DNA of 64,000 nucleotides, from positions 4,278,001-4,342,000 of the forward strand of contig JAUTDP010000003.1 of NCBI GenBank assembly GCA_033439795.1, in the 5' to 3' direction. Position 1 is the first letter of the stretch. Each line of letters starts with the position of its first letter. This DNA comes from Sordaria brevicollis. Lineage: Eukaryota; Ascomycota; Sordariomycetes; Sordariales; Sordariaceae. Positions 11,846-22,999 of the stretch are shown here, piece after piece. Below the pieces are notes generated by a model. It was not told where the DNA came from and did not search any database. It was given only the letters and a program-made list of their open reading frames with translations. Made by a program: the position numbers and the translations under genes.

Positions 11846-12691
11846 CTACAACCACAGACACAAGCCCCCAAGAAACATTGTGCCAACGGCAACTCCAAGT
11901 CCGGGCATGGCAAGCCTCTGCTGACCACTTCTAATTCCAGCTCCAACAGGCATATCAAACGGACTTCCACTCCCGCCCTTGATGGGGCGATTGGCGAGGA
12001 TGGTTTGAGTCGAGGTTACAGTTGTGGTTGTGTCCGCGACGGCATCACTGTTTGTCGGCAGAGATGCTTCTGAAGTTGTCGGAAGTGGCATAGTCATCGT
12101 AGAAGCGGACTCTATCTCCGAGCTTGCAGTCGGCTCGGGCGCGGTTGACCCTTTACCACCCTCCGTAGGTACGGCGGGACCATCAGTCGACGTGGATGCC
12201 TCGACCGAATTATCCTCCGTCGAGGAAGTGCTGATTGTAGTTGAAACCGTTATCGACCAAGCTTTATGGGTAGTCGTCCTCGCCGGCTGAACCGAGGTCA
12301 GCGTCAATGTTGTACCCTCGTACTCGGAGAAGGTAAAAGAGGTTGGTTCGACGGCCTGAAGCTCATCCGGACACAAGTGGTCGAGTAGCTGGTCTCCCAA
12401 AGCCATTCCGAGAAGCGAGTCGTCGGGGGCGGTGTCATCGGGACAGGAGAGTTGGAGGAGGTTCTCGATGCGAAGGACGCCCTGGGAGCAACTCCTAGAG
12501 CACCTGTCTCCATTGAAGTCATTGGTGTCGCAGCCTAGAAGTGGTGTCCTGTACGTGAGGAGACAGTTCCGAGAGATTGAGAGAGAGGTGATGGGCTGGA
12601 TGTCGTCGAGAGTGATGGCGGCGGTAATCGTTATAATCGTGGTGAGCAGGGCAAGCCACTGCAGAAGTGTACCATGTCGTGGGTTCGCCAT
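11846..12691 (-). CDS. Putative GPI-anchored, Ser/Thr-rich cell-surface protein
   Basis: An intronless frame of 281 residues. Residues 1-25 form a signal peptide (LLQWLALLTTIITITAA). The next 100 residues hold eight or so Cys, including CDTNDFNGDRCSRSCSQG, which suggests a small disulfide-bonded ectodomain. Residues about 130-235 are a Thr/Ser-rich stalk suited to O-mannosylation. The C-terminus has small residues followed by a hydrophobic tail ending GGLCLWL, as expected for a GPI-attachment signal. I do not recognise the ectodomain family, so the role at the wall or membrane is inferred from topology only. The start is the first ATG and leads directly into the signal peptide. Confidence 0.7.
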   Translation of the reverse strand: MANPRHGTLLQWLALLTTIITITAAITLDDIQPITSLSISRNCLLTYRTPLLGCDTNDFNGDRCSRSCSQGVLRIENLLQLSCPDDTAPDDSLLGMALGDQLLDHLCPDELQAVEPTSFTFSEYEGTTLTLTSVQPARTTTHKAWSITVSTTISTSSTEDNSVEASTSTDGPAVPTEGGKGSTAPEPTASSEIESASTMTMPLPTTSEASLPTNSDAVADTTTTVTSTQTILANRPIKGGSGSPFDMPVGAGIRSGQQRLAMPGLGVAVGTMFLGGLCLWL

Positions 12692-14346
12692 CGGGACTGC
12701 TCCGTGTGAGATACTGTCGAGGCAATTGATTTGGTGATTGATTTGTGGATGGGCCGATACAGGGCAATGGCGAAGTGATCGAGTTCAAGTGTTCGCCCAA
12801 GAAGTCGTGGATGGGCAATCGTCGACGTCGTTCCTCAATGGTTGATTCCAGGCCGACGTGAAATCGTTTGTTGCAGAATTTGATCACCGAGTGACGCAGA
12901 AGTCGAAACTTGGTGCAAGTGACACGAGAAGGTCCTGGTTACTTTGTGTCAATGGGTTAGTACTCCCGCTGAATGCTCCCGATACCTGAGCACAACTGCC
13001 CGAGAGAAGCTGGATCACTTACCTGTCTAGATTTCTGACCTCTCCGTTCCTTTGAGTTCCAGGGTGGGTGGAAACTCTTCGCCGAGTGATACGTCGCCGA
13101 GTGATCCAACATCAAACAGGAACAGAGAAGCGGAAGCGTTGTTAGCGACCTGCGGTTCACCTCCTACGATGTGTTTGTTGGAGAAATCCGAGTTGGTAAC
13201 GAGCCTGTCGACTCACAGGATGCGATTGTGAGGCCAATGCGGCGAGGTCATACGCAGACTTGGAGTTTGAAACTCCTCGAGGACGGGCGAGTGATGGCAA
13301 CCTAAGAGGGGAATGGGAGACGGATGCGTCGAGCAAGCCCACGAACATTCACCCAAATTCTAACAAATTCGTTCGACGTCATTACGTTTCAAGGGGACTG
13401 CGAAATTTGAACAAGATGGGAAGTAGTAAAGGAGGGTTAGGGCATGGGGGGGGGGGGGGGGGGGGGAGGAGAAGACGTAAACGGTAGGCGTGGGCAGACG
13501 AGACGGGATGGAAGGAGCTCCAGCCTAGACTCGAAGTCCGTCGTTGTGCCACAGCACGTTGGTACCGACCGTCCAAATTAGAGAAAGAAACGCCACCCCC
13601 CGACACTGGGAGCTCGACGAGCATATGATGCTCTCCTGTACAATCACGAGGTGCTGGACAATAAGCATTACCATTAGCCATTTGGGTATCTTTAACTACC
13701 TAGAAAGGGGTATATCACTCGGACTAGATACAAAAGCAACCTCGCAAAGCCTGGTCATGCGAACTGTGTGTAGACTTCATGGAGAATCCAGCTTCATGAG
13801 CCACTGTCAAGTGTTTACTTTCGAGCCCCCATCACGCATGATAGGCGCTTCATCCAACAACATCCGTCTCAGAACCATCGCCAAAAAGAGGAAGGAAGAA
13901 AAGTAGTAGAGAACAAAGAAGATCAGTGTCAGTGATGACTTTGATGGTAATAGTGATACCGAGAAAGGTATATAAAGAATCGCGGATCCTCTGAACTCCC
14001 GCCGAAGCTTGTCACTTTTTTCCCGGTTGGGCATTTGTTGCGAAAATGTCGCCCATATCGTTTAATCGAACACAGGTGATATCCACCTGAGGTAGACATC
14101 GACCTTTTCCTGACGCCATCTCTCAGACGCCTAGCTGAACAAACCGACCAAGTGGGAATCCCACCGTCTATAGGTGGAAAGAAGATAGACAACATGACAT
14201 AAAAGAAGGGACAAAGACGATAAGCAAAAGAATCGAGCATAGAGAGTCATAAAAGCATGAATTCTCCCCTCCATCACGCTCAAGGTAGGCGGTACGGCTT
14301 TCGCCGGGGCCTTTTAACCAACAGAAACAGTAACAGGATGAGACGT
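12692..14346. other. Intergenic region with a 21-G homopolymer
   Basis: About 1.65 kb between two minus-strand genes. It contains a run of 21 consecutive G at 13446-13466. A short tandem repeat (CGCCGAGTGAT twice) lies near 13080-13105, and TATATAAAG at 13970-13978. The small frames have no recognisable content. Confidence 0.5.
13446..13466 (+). repeat. Poly-G tract (21 G)
   Basis: An uninterrupted G21 homopolymer in non-coding DNA. It is length-unstable and could form a G-quadruplex. It may also be a sequencing-length artefact. Confidence 0.8.
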
Positions 14347-17300
14347 TCAAACAGTGGCCCTCAGCCTCTGCTTGCGAGCCAACCAGTCGCCGAGCATATT
14401 GTCAAGTTGCTGCAGTAATCCCACGTTAGCAATGGTACATAGTTGAACGGGTCGAATGGATATGTAAACTTACCGTGGTGATTTCCGCCAACTTGGCATT
14501 CTGTTCCTTAAACAGGGAGCCGGCGATGGGGTGATCAGGTCCAACAGGTTCCACGTCCGACTTGTCGTAAACCACAACAAGCATATCCCGAATCTCAGAT
14601 CCAGAGTCAAAGAAAGCACGAAGATTGGCATCATTCCAGGTCGGCGTAGTGGTCGAAACTGGTGAGGGAGGAGCAATGTCCTTATCATCCGCTCCATCAT
14701 CATGCTCAATCAGCTCCGGTGACGGCGTAAGTCTTGGTGAAGCTCGATCCTCTTGGCTGGACGAGTCAGCCATGAGAGGAGGTGTTGGCGAGGTCCGCTG
14801 ATCAGCTTGAGTAGGTGATACATGTACGGGGGACTCGGACAAGCGCTCAGCGTGAAGCTGTGACGGCGCCACACTAGAAACTGTAGGCTGTACGGTAGCG
14901 AAAGGGTTACGAGAAGTTGGTGCAGACCGCTCTTGCTGCCTATGGGGCTCTTGAGTCGCTGCTGGTGGTTCTTGTGCAGATTCCATAGTGTCATCATCCT
15001 CATCATCGGAATCGAAATCCATCCCCGAGCGGGGTTGAGTCTGGGTAAGCTGCTGAGGTCCGGCATCACGAGAATGATCAACGCTTCCCTGCTTCCTGGA
15101 AGCTTCTGGCGACTGCTCCTGTTTCCCTCTTTGCTCTTGCTGACCTCCTTCTGTTATAGAAGTATCGGCTGGTTCCGGTTCTACCAGGCGCATTGTAGAA
15201 GGAGGAGTGTTGGAAACATTGTTGATCCTGCTAGCAGACATGTAATTCGACGAATCCATACTGGTATCCTTGAGGATTCCAGCAATTGGTTTCGCGTTGG
15301 TGGGTTGCGACTTTTGCAACTTGCTCGGATTTCGTTGCGGGGCTGGTGCTCTCTCCGGCGATGAAAGAATATTCTGATCGTCTTCTTCATGTTCCCTGTC
15401 GTGGCCGTCGGCATCATGTGACGATTTTCCATGGCTATCATCATCTTCCTGTCCTTTCTTCTTGTCTTTTCGGGAAAAGAAGCTTCGAATGGCACTAGGC
15501 TTCTTGGAATTCTCCTTCTCCTTCCTCTTCTTGTCATCTTTGCTGGTCGGGCTGTCCTTCTCGAGTTTATCCAAGCTTGGACGCTGCTTCAGCTGGACTG
15601 AATCACTCGGGGTCCTCGTAGTGCTGTCATCGCGGAGAAGATTAGGCGTAAGGGTGATCTTCTTGGTCTCAACATCGTCCTTGAAGAAGGAATCCCGCAC
15701 ATTTCCGTCGCTGGACTTCTTAGGCCCTTCGCTCGGTTTGGAGTCAAATATTTCCTCGCTGTTTCGAATTCCAGGTCGGCCTGCGCTGTCTTCACCAGTT
15801 TTGCTGTCCTTCGTCTGTAGTGGCCTGGGCTTCAGAGGTTCAACCTTGGCTGTCTCGTCTTCGGGGTCCGTGTCGGGTTCTATTTGCTGAACGTTCGACT
15901 GCTGCGTCTTCTGTGCCTGTTGTTGCTGACCGAAATATTCTGCTTCCAGATCCTCTTCTTCTGTTGAGTAATCAATATCAGAATAATCGACGTATGTGGG
16001 AGCCGTAAACTGGACGGTCTTTCGTTTCGTTCGTTTCATCGCAGACATTATGGGGTTGCGAGGCTTGTCAGATTGATCCCCAAGCATAGTGGCGGATAGC
16101 TGAGCTTCGTTAGCATATGGATTTGTATCAAAAACTGCCGGATGTGTCCTACATCAATGTTTCGGTGTTTGTTCAGACGTGCCAACCTCTCGGTTGGCGT
16201 CTCGATATGTTCGGCGGGCAGGTAGCCTTCAAACGGGTCAGTTTAGCCAACCCCAAACCAATACATCTACATCACTGTGGGAGTACATACCAATGCTGCT
16301 GTCTTTCACGACGCGCACTAGCCACCAATAGCTGTTGCTGTCGTCGAGCAAAACCATGGTATCGCCTTTTGTCGCGTTGGCTTGGCCTTCGACAGTAGCG
16401 ACGAAAGTATGGAGGGCGTAAACAAACTCGAAATCGATGTCCTCTGTATCTTGTAAGCACTCTCCACCCCAGCCCGTTGCGAGGAAATCTTCATCGTGAA
16501 TGCATGAGAAGTCGCCATCATCATCTGTCTCGGATTCGTATGGTACCGTCAACCTAGGGCTGTCGCCTTCCGATGCTGAACCGTCCAATGATTGTCGAGT
16601 GTCTGCCGTTCCCGACTTCTTCTCTATCGATGCTGCGGCGCTGGATTCGCAACCCTTGAGCTTAGACGAATGTTCCGAATGCGACCAGTGGGAGCTCTAC
16701 TCCTCTTCTCGTAGCTCGGTCGTTGTCTCGTTGTCGCTTAGACTCACTTCCTCCTCTAGAAAGATGTGCGCTTCGGCTCCTGGCGTCGGACTACCGGTTA
16801 GGTTGAAGTTCCCATACTTACCCTCATGATGATGATGGCGACGAAGGGTGCTAGGGGAGCTCTCGCCTATGGTCTGGGTTGAATGACCCGGAGGTAAGTA
16901 ATCAGGACGGTCGAGGTACGGAGAAGAAGACCTCGGGTCGCTGACGGGGGACGAAGCCAAGGAGCTTTCGGGTGAGCCTCGTGGGAGAATGGGGGCGCCG
17001 CTACTGTGTGACGGCAAGAGTGGAAGAGTAAAAGAGGACCCACCGTCTTCTATCGAAGGCGAACTGGAGATCTTGTCCATTCCATCATCGTCCTCATCGA
17101 TCTCATTATCGCCGTCAATGTCCCCATCATCAAAGTCAGAATGGCCGCCATTCTGCGCAATGGCCAAAGAATCCTGGTGCGATCGCGAAGCCATGTTGTT
17201 TCCACCCCCGTTGTAGATTTGATGTTGTAGGTTGTCGTGCGCCTGGCCAACGTGTATCTCGGGATCGTTTGCGTAGTTATGGAGGCCACCAGCCTCGCCT

Positions 17301-17682
17301 CCAGACCAAGAGACTCGGGGGCTATGAAGTGATTCCTCAGCCGTCTCTGCTGCAACTTCACGAAGAGTTTCAGCCTGGTGCGGAGCCAGGGGTCCTTGGT
17401 TATATGTCGAGCTATGGTAGGACTGAGTAGAGTGCGCGCCGCGGCCTTGGAGGTCGATCGTGTCTGGACGGAATAGGAGAGTTAGTGTCTAGAGAAAATG
17501 GATAAGGTATGCAGCATGCAACCACGAAGAGTGTATGTCCCTCTGAGAAGAAACGCGACTTGAGGCCCTTGCAGCCACGAGCAGCCAGGGCCTGGCCAGT
17601 TTGCGACTAGGGGACTGGGGTGTGTGTGAGCGAGATGAAGAGAACGGGGCATACCGGCACGAATAATCTCGGGTCTTGTCAT
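14347..17682 (-). CDS. teaC: TeaC/Tea4/Bud14-type SH3 polarity protein
   Basis: Six exons: 17682-17655, 17463-16748, 16696-16291, 16226-16153, 16099-14474 and 14409-14347, about 970 residues. All phases close, and the introns of 191, 64, 53 and 64 nt have good donors and acceptors. The 51-nt intron 16747-16697 is needed to remove an in-frame TAG. Residues about 341-400 form an SH3 domain (YALHTFVATVEG, GDTMVLLDD, SYWWLVRVVKDSSIGYLPAEHIE). Residues 435-439 (KTVQF) fit the RVxF docking site for type 1 protein phosphatase. The rest is disordered and charged, ending in a short conserved exon (LDNMLGDWLARKQRL). Known relatives bind PP1 and the Tea1/Kel landmarks and link microtubule plus ends to formin-driven growth at the hyphal tip. 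The RVxF reading is mine; the family call rests on the SH3 and its surroundings. Confidence 0.85.
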
Positions 17683-19531
17683 GTTGATGCAAGCGGCTCT
17701 GCAAGCGCCCCTACAACCGTCGCACGTTGGTTCTTGTTAAGCTCTCACAGCAACGGTGGCTGGCTCGGGCTCAGGTGGCTCAAGACGGGATGTGAGACAA
17801 GGAGACTTGGATAGTTACACCGTCAGTCCCGTTTGGTCATGAAGCAGCTAGTATCTTTTAACGCTGTCTCTTCTAGCCCTATAAGCCTAACGACTGGTGA
17901 TACTGGCGCGGTCCGCGTCAAGCGCATGCAAAGACGCAGGGTTGATGAATGAAATGCGGGATGTTGGTTGCGCCGTCGGGGCTACGACCTGCAGATGATT
18001 CCAAGTACTGCAGTTTACAGAATCGATGTATGGGCTCTTTAGCAATAGGCTTGATATCCGACGAAGTGGAACAGATGCTTCAAGCTTGGGCTGGTGATGT
18101 CGCAGCTTGTAACAAGACCGATGCGACGGATCATAAAAGGAGAGCCAGCGAATGGATGGCGTAGAGTGTCGAGAAATGAAGGACAAGGATGACTGCTGAA
18201 ACAAAGTAAGATGACGGATAGGCGACAGCCTCGAGCCTGGGCGGACAAGGTGCTGAGTGTGGTGTAGCGGGAAGAAAAGACAAGTGCCGTCGTTCGAAAA
18301 TGCGGAAAAAGCTGAACGACCGACAATGGGCGTCGCGCAGGTGGTCGGATCGGTGAAAAGAGGGTCTGTCCTGGCCCTGGGCGGAATGAATGAAAAGAGG
18401 CGGTGATGAAAGAAGGATAGAATGATGGATGGGAAAGTCAAGTTGTTGTTGTTGGATTGACAATTTCCAAGTTGCCCGTCGTTGTTGGAAAACTAGGACA
18501 AAATCGGATTTGGCTCCAAGGGGAAGAAACCCGGATGCTCCTCTATCGATGCAAGGTACCCTGCGGTGCGGAGAGGATAACGAGATAAAAAGTGTCGATG
18601 GGACGGGGATCTAGCCTGACCGGGATAGTTGGGGTTGATAAATAAAATTAGACCTTGGGTGCAAAAATCGAGCGCCGCGTGAGGAGAGAAAATCACAACT
18701 TCATCAGGAAGTGGCGAAGATGTCTATTATGGTTCTTGCTATATCAATGCTTCTTTACTTGTAAGGTTCCCAGTATGAAGACGGGAAGGCGTAATCAAGG
18801 CACATGTTTTGTTGTCTGAAAGATGACAATTGGGCAAGTACCTCTACGAAGGTTGTGATGAAAATAATTCCCCGTTGCTGGGGCCACGCCGCGCCAGGGC
18901 AGGCACAGAGGGGCCGCCGTCAGCACCTGCAGCGCAAGCACAGACAGCTGGAAGCCCTGGAGTCGCTGGAGACTTTCCGTTGGGACCTGAAAGTCTGAAA
19001 CAGCGCAGGGGCTTTCCCGGTTCAAATCTTATCCCTCCACTAGAGATGGGTCCCGCCCGTCTGACATTCAACATCATTATGGCCGGGAACGTCAACCAAG
19101 ATCAGTAACATTTCGCTACCAACTGGACTGAAGAGCACCTATCTCACGCCTGGTATATCTTGCTCATTCGATTGGCAAACTCCTCAAGTTTATATGTAGT
19201 TGTCTGCTTCGATACTTCTCTCCTGGTCGTGTTGTCATATTACAAGATGTCAGCTTTTTTTGGGGTTGCTCGGGAGCTCGGATCGCTCCCATCAGCTAAG
19301 GCTTGTTATTAGGGTTGGTGAATCGCCGACATTCTGTCCTGATCCTCAGTGATCATAGCTGTAGGTCGGGCAAGATGCGGCTACCTCTAAACCATTTAAA
19401 TGGATATAGAGCAGGTTGTTATATGTTGAGAGAAGGGCCTTCTGGCGCTGAATGGACGTGGCCAGGGTGGTCAAGCTTAGAAGGTACTCCGGCCTTTGGT
19501 CCCTGATCCCCATTTTCAAAAGTTGCCCTTA
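17683..19531. other. Promoter side of teaC, up to the edge of RIP block A
   Basis: About 1.85 kb of normal-composition DNA. A frame at 17887-18441 (-) is Ser/His/Phe-rich and looks like translated leader. I see no supported gene. Base composition changes sharply just past 19560, inside the inverted terminus of block A. Confidence 0.5.
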
Positions 19532-19558
19532 GGGCCTGATCTTTTTCAGGATGGGGAG
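19532..19558 (+). repeat. Left terminal inverted repeat of block A
   Basis: Starts GGGCCTGAT and contains CTTTTTCAGGATGGGGAG. It is the reverse complement of 30334-30358 apart from two bases near the tip. Preceded by TTA. Confidence 0.85.
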
Positions 19559-20389
19559 ATGTCATTCCAAGGTTTTTTCTTATTTTTTCCTACCAAATTT
19601 CATTTTCCGAATTAATTAGACCTATTTTGGTAGTAGTTTTGCGGGTCTATGCGTCTGCGACTCCTCGGAATGAGAAATAGGCTCCGCAATTTTGTACTTT
19701 GCTAAGGAAGACTCCGTTGGGCTATAATCTTCCTTATAAAGTATAAATTTATACCCTTTTTAGTCGATTCTACCGTTTCTTGGCGGTTAGAATAAAATTT
19801 TTAAAATGAAGTCCCCCCCTTCATTTTAAAGCTTATTCTAGCGTTCTTATACTAAATTAATAGATTATATAGATTAAAACCCCTATTTTTATACGTATTA
19901 GTATTTATACGGCTATTAATATTAATACGGTTATTACGATTATTATAGTATCCTATTGAATTAAATAAATATTCTTCGTATACGTTACTATATTAGGTTT
20001 ACGAGCGGTATAAGCGTTATTTCGATATCGATTTTATAAAGTAATTTATAACGGTAATTTTACTAATATTCGTTTATTTGCGGATAAATTATATTACGGG
20101 TTAATAAAGTAATTTAAAAATTTATTTAGGATAAATTAATATATTTTCGATAAATTAATTAATTAATTGAAAAAGAATATTAAGCTACTACTTTCGCGTT
20201 ATTAATTTATCGAATAGAAGGTTATAATTACCCTTTACGTCTTAATATAAAGAGTTTCCTAGAGAAATATATTATATTATTTCTAAATTAATTAGAGTAA
20301 CGTATATAAAATTATAAATAATATACTTCGTCGGTTTATTATTTTATATAAAGTATTTATATAATTATTAGAAGATAATTAGTTAAATT

Positions 20390-20930
20390 TTTATATTAAG
20401 TTCGATTTAAGGTATAATACTTTTAATAATTATATTAGCGCTATCGATAATATTTATATTAATACTTTTATACGATTTTAATACGTAATTTATTAGTATA
20501 ATTATAATAGATAAATTACGTAAAATATATTTATTATTATAAAATTCGATAGATTTTTTAATTATATATTCGTAGGAGTGGAAAGTTCGATTAACGACGC
20601 CTCTTTGCTTATATAAGCCTTTACGCGTTCGTTTCGAATACTATTAGGTCGTTATTATTTTATTAACGTTAAGTTTATTATACGATAAGGGATTATAATA
20701 CCCTTTTTAAATATTAAATATTATTTATAAAATTAGAAAATTAGAAGGAGGAAATTATAAATTAGGAAGGAATTATACAATTTACGTTATATTCGGTTGC
20801 GTTTTATTATAAAATATACCTTTAATTATATTAAAAGGATATAGCGGATAATAAGGGAAATAAAATTCAAATATAATATAAGGTATTAGAAGGATATTAT
20901 ATATACCGTAATAGGTATTTATAATTTCTT
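20390..20930 (+). pseudogene. RIP-degraded Harbinger (DDE_4-like) transposase, block A
   Basis: The + strand translation, with several RIP stops, keeps the outline of a HARBI1/DDE_4 catalytic region. It has SAIDNIYI with the first catalytic Asp at 20446-20448, then IFVGVESSINDASLL in place of the usual GWEGSAHDSRVL, then FRILLGRYYFINV in place of the usual YYLVDAGY segment, then RKELYNLRY. The second catalytic Asp position appears as Asn, as expected for RIP of a GAC/GAT codon. The gene probably begins upstream, near 20000. It is not functional. Assignment rests on motif order; a profile search against DDE_Tnp_4 would settle it. Confidence 0.72.
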
Positions 20931-22282
20931 ATTATTTTTAAAGCAAAATTATATATTAGAGGATTTTGAAGTTGCGATTTTCGAAGTGGTGCGTAGGCGT
21001 ATTAAAAGGGTAATTGCGACCTAAAATTTATATTATATCCGCTACCTTATTATTCTTATTAATTAGACGAATTAGAAGCGTTATTTTCGAAAGAATAGAG
21101 TTAATAGCGACGGCAATAGTAATATTAATAATAAAGGGGATAAAAATAAATAAAATAATAAAAAAAGGATAGAGAGGGAGAGGAAATATAGGGGTATAGG
21201 AAAGGGAGGGGTAAAATCCTATATATAATGGTAAATAAATATTCGAATAATATTATTTGAAAAAAATCGAAAAATTTGAAAATTTGATGTTTAAGTAATT
21301 ATTTAAAAAAAATCGAAATTTATTGAAATAATCTATCTAAAATATTTCGAATATATAAAAAATCCAATATATTTTTATACTTTACTTTATTAATCCTCCT
21401 TTCCCTTCTATTTTTATATATATAATTACTTTATATTATTAATTATACTATTATATTTAATTACCCTTATTAGCTTCTTCTTTAAGTAATTAATTACGGT
21501 TATTATTTCTTTTACCGTTAATTTATCCGCGAATTTTTTATTAATATCCGCAGTAGCTTTTTAGAAATCCATTACGTTCGGTAAATTAATAAGGAGGGAT
21601 ATTACATTTACTAACAATTCCCTAAATTCATTAATAATATTCGAAATAAATAAACGAAATTATTATCGACTATCCCGTATAAATATTATATCCTTATAAT
21701 TAACGGCGGAAGGAGTCCGGTTTAAATCAATTTTACGATTACGCTTTTAAATAATAAATTCCCAAATACCGTTACCTTATCCTTAATTCTTATTATTATT
21801 AAAATTATTATTAATACGAGCGTTCCGATTAATAAAATTTTTATTACCGTTATTCTCCCCCGTTTTAAAAATATTATAGCCTATAGCTTTCTCCTTCTAA
21901 TATACGTTTTTATATACGGATTAATTCCTTAGCAGAGTAGTACGTAATTAATTATAATTTTTAAATTTAGTATTATATTGGGATAAAAATTTTATTTATA
22001 TTATTTTTAAAATTTTAAGTAGGTTATTATCCTAATTATATATTATATTAATAGTTTTGAAAATAGCCTTTTAAATATAATATTTTAATTTTTTATTATC
22101 GTATTTATTTTTAATTATTTTAGTAATTTAAAATTTACTAAACTTTAGTTAAATATTACGGTAAAGCTTTACAATATATTCCTAAATTTCCCTTTAATTG
22201 CGAGGGTTTTTAAAAGAAAAGAACTATTCTCGTTTAGCGTTTTGAAATTATTTTATAATTTAATTAATTATATTACGAATAT
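20931..22282. other. Block A interior, unidentified AT-rich relic
   Basis: RIP-mutated DNA between the transposase relic and the nested retrotransposon. The minus strand from about 22250 to 21430 has long stretches with few stops and may be the second Harbinger gene, continuing into 29507-30300. I could not recognise a Myb/SANT motif in it. Confidence 0.35.
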
Positions 22283-22525
22283 TGTCACGAGCGACGTGGT
22301 CACGAGAGACAAGCTTAATACATTGATTCCAGGTCTATAAAAGAATTATAAAATAAAGAAGAAAAGAAGAAACGGGCAAAGGGCGCGCCCCGCGCTAGGG
22401 TTTTATACCTAGGCGGGAGCGATACGCTATTACGTACGCTAATATAGTTAACCTTTATTAAATAACCACTTAAATAATAATTGGATTAAATACTATCGAA
22501 TACCCTGTCTACTAGCGCCGTAATA
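22283..22525 (-). repeat. Left LTR (element 3' LTR)
   Basis: 243 bp starting TGTCACGAGC and ending GCCGTAATA. It aligns end to end with 29259-29501 without length change. The outer part, 22283 to about 22350, is nearly unmutated; the inner part carries many G-to-A and some C-to-T changes. Confidence 0.93.
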
Positions 22526-22528
22526 CTA

Positions 22529-22539
22529 CCCCCCCCTCT
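22529..22539 (-). other. Polypurine tract of the chromovirus
   Basis: On the minus strand AGAGGGGGGGG, followed by TAG and then the LTR. This is the plus-strand priming site in LTR elements, and it fixes the element's orientation. Confidence 0.75.
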
Positions 22540-22669
22540 AAAAAAAATTCGCCCCGAATCTTCGATCGTTTATTATTATATATAAAGTAGGTCCTCTATT
22601 ATTTTTTAGCGCCTACTATCCTCCTTAATTTCTTTATACTTTTCTTTAAAGGGACGTTATTATCCGGAT

Positions 22670-22920
22670 AATCCTTATTAAATTCCTCCGCTTTTATTTT
22701 CCGTAATTATTCTTCTAAATATAATAATAAATTAGGGTATTTTAAATATATTTCGTAATAAGCCCGTAATAATTTAAACGAATTCTTAAAATTGCCCGCG
22801 TTATAAAACTTCGGGTTTAAATTATAACCTTTTTAATTTACCCGGTATTAAAATTTATTAAAATATACCCGAAAAATTAGAATTTCTTCTATTTTTTATT
22901 TAATATCCTCGCCGACGTAT
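22670..22920 (-). pseudogene. Chromodomain at the end of the degraded integrase
   Basis: Minus-strand translation contains the recognisable skeleton of a chromodomain: YVGEDIK, EEILIFRV, YRVN-stop-KGYNLNP and NAGNFKNSFKLLRAYYE. These match the usual EVEEIL, YRVKWKGY and W.PAGNFKNS pattern with RIP changes (Trp codons becoming stops). A C-terminal chromodomain places the element in the chromovirus clade, whose integrases target marked chromatin. Confidence 0.75.
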
Positions 22921-22999
22921 TTTCTTATTAGCTCCTCTAATTTTTAATTAAGTAATAAATTATCGGGGTATTTTTATAATCGGTCCGTATAGAAAACGT

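Noticed and set aside
17887..18441. 184-codon minus-strand frame
   Set aside because: Ser/His/Phe-rich translation of leader-like sequence upstream of teaC.
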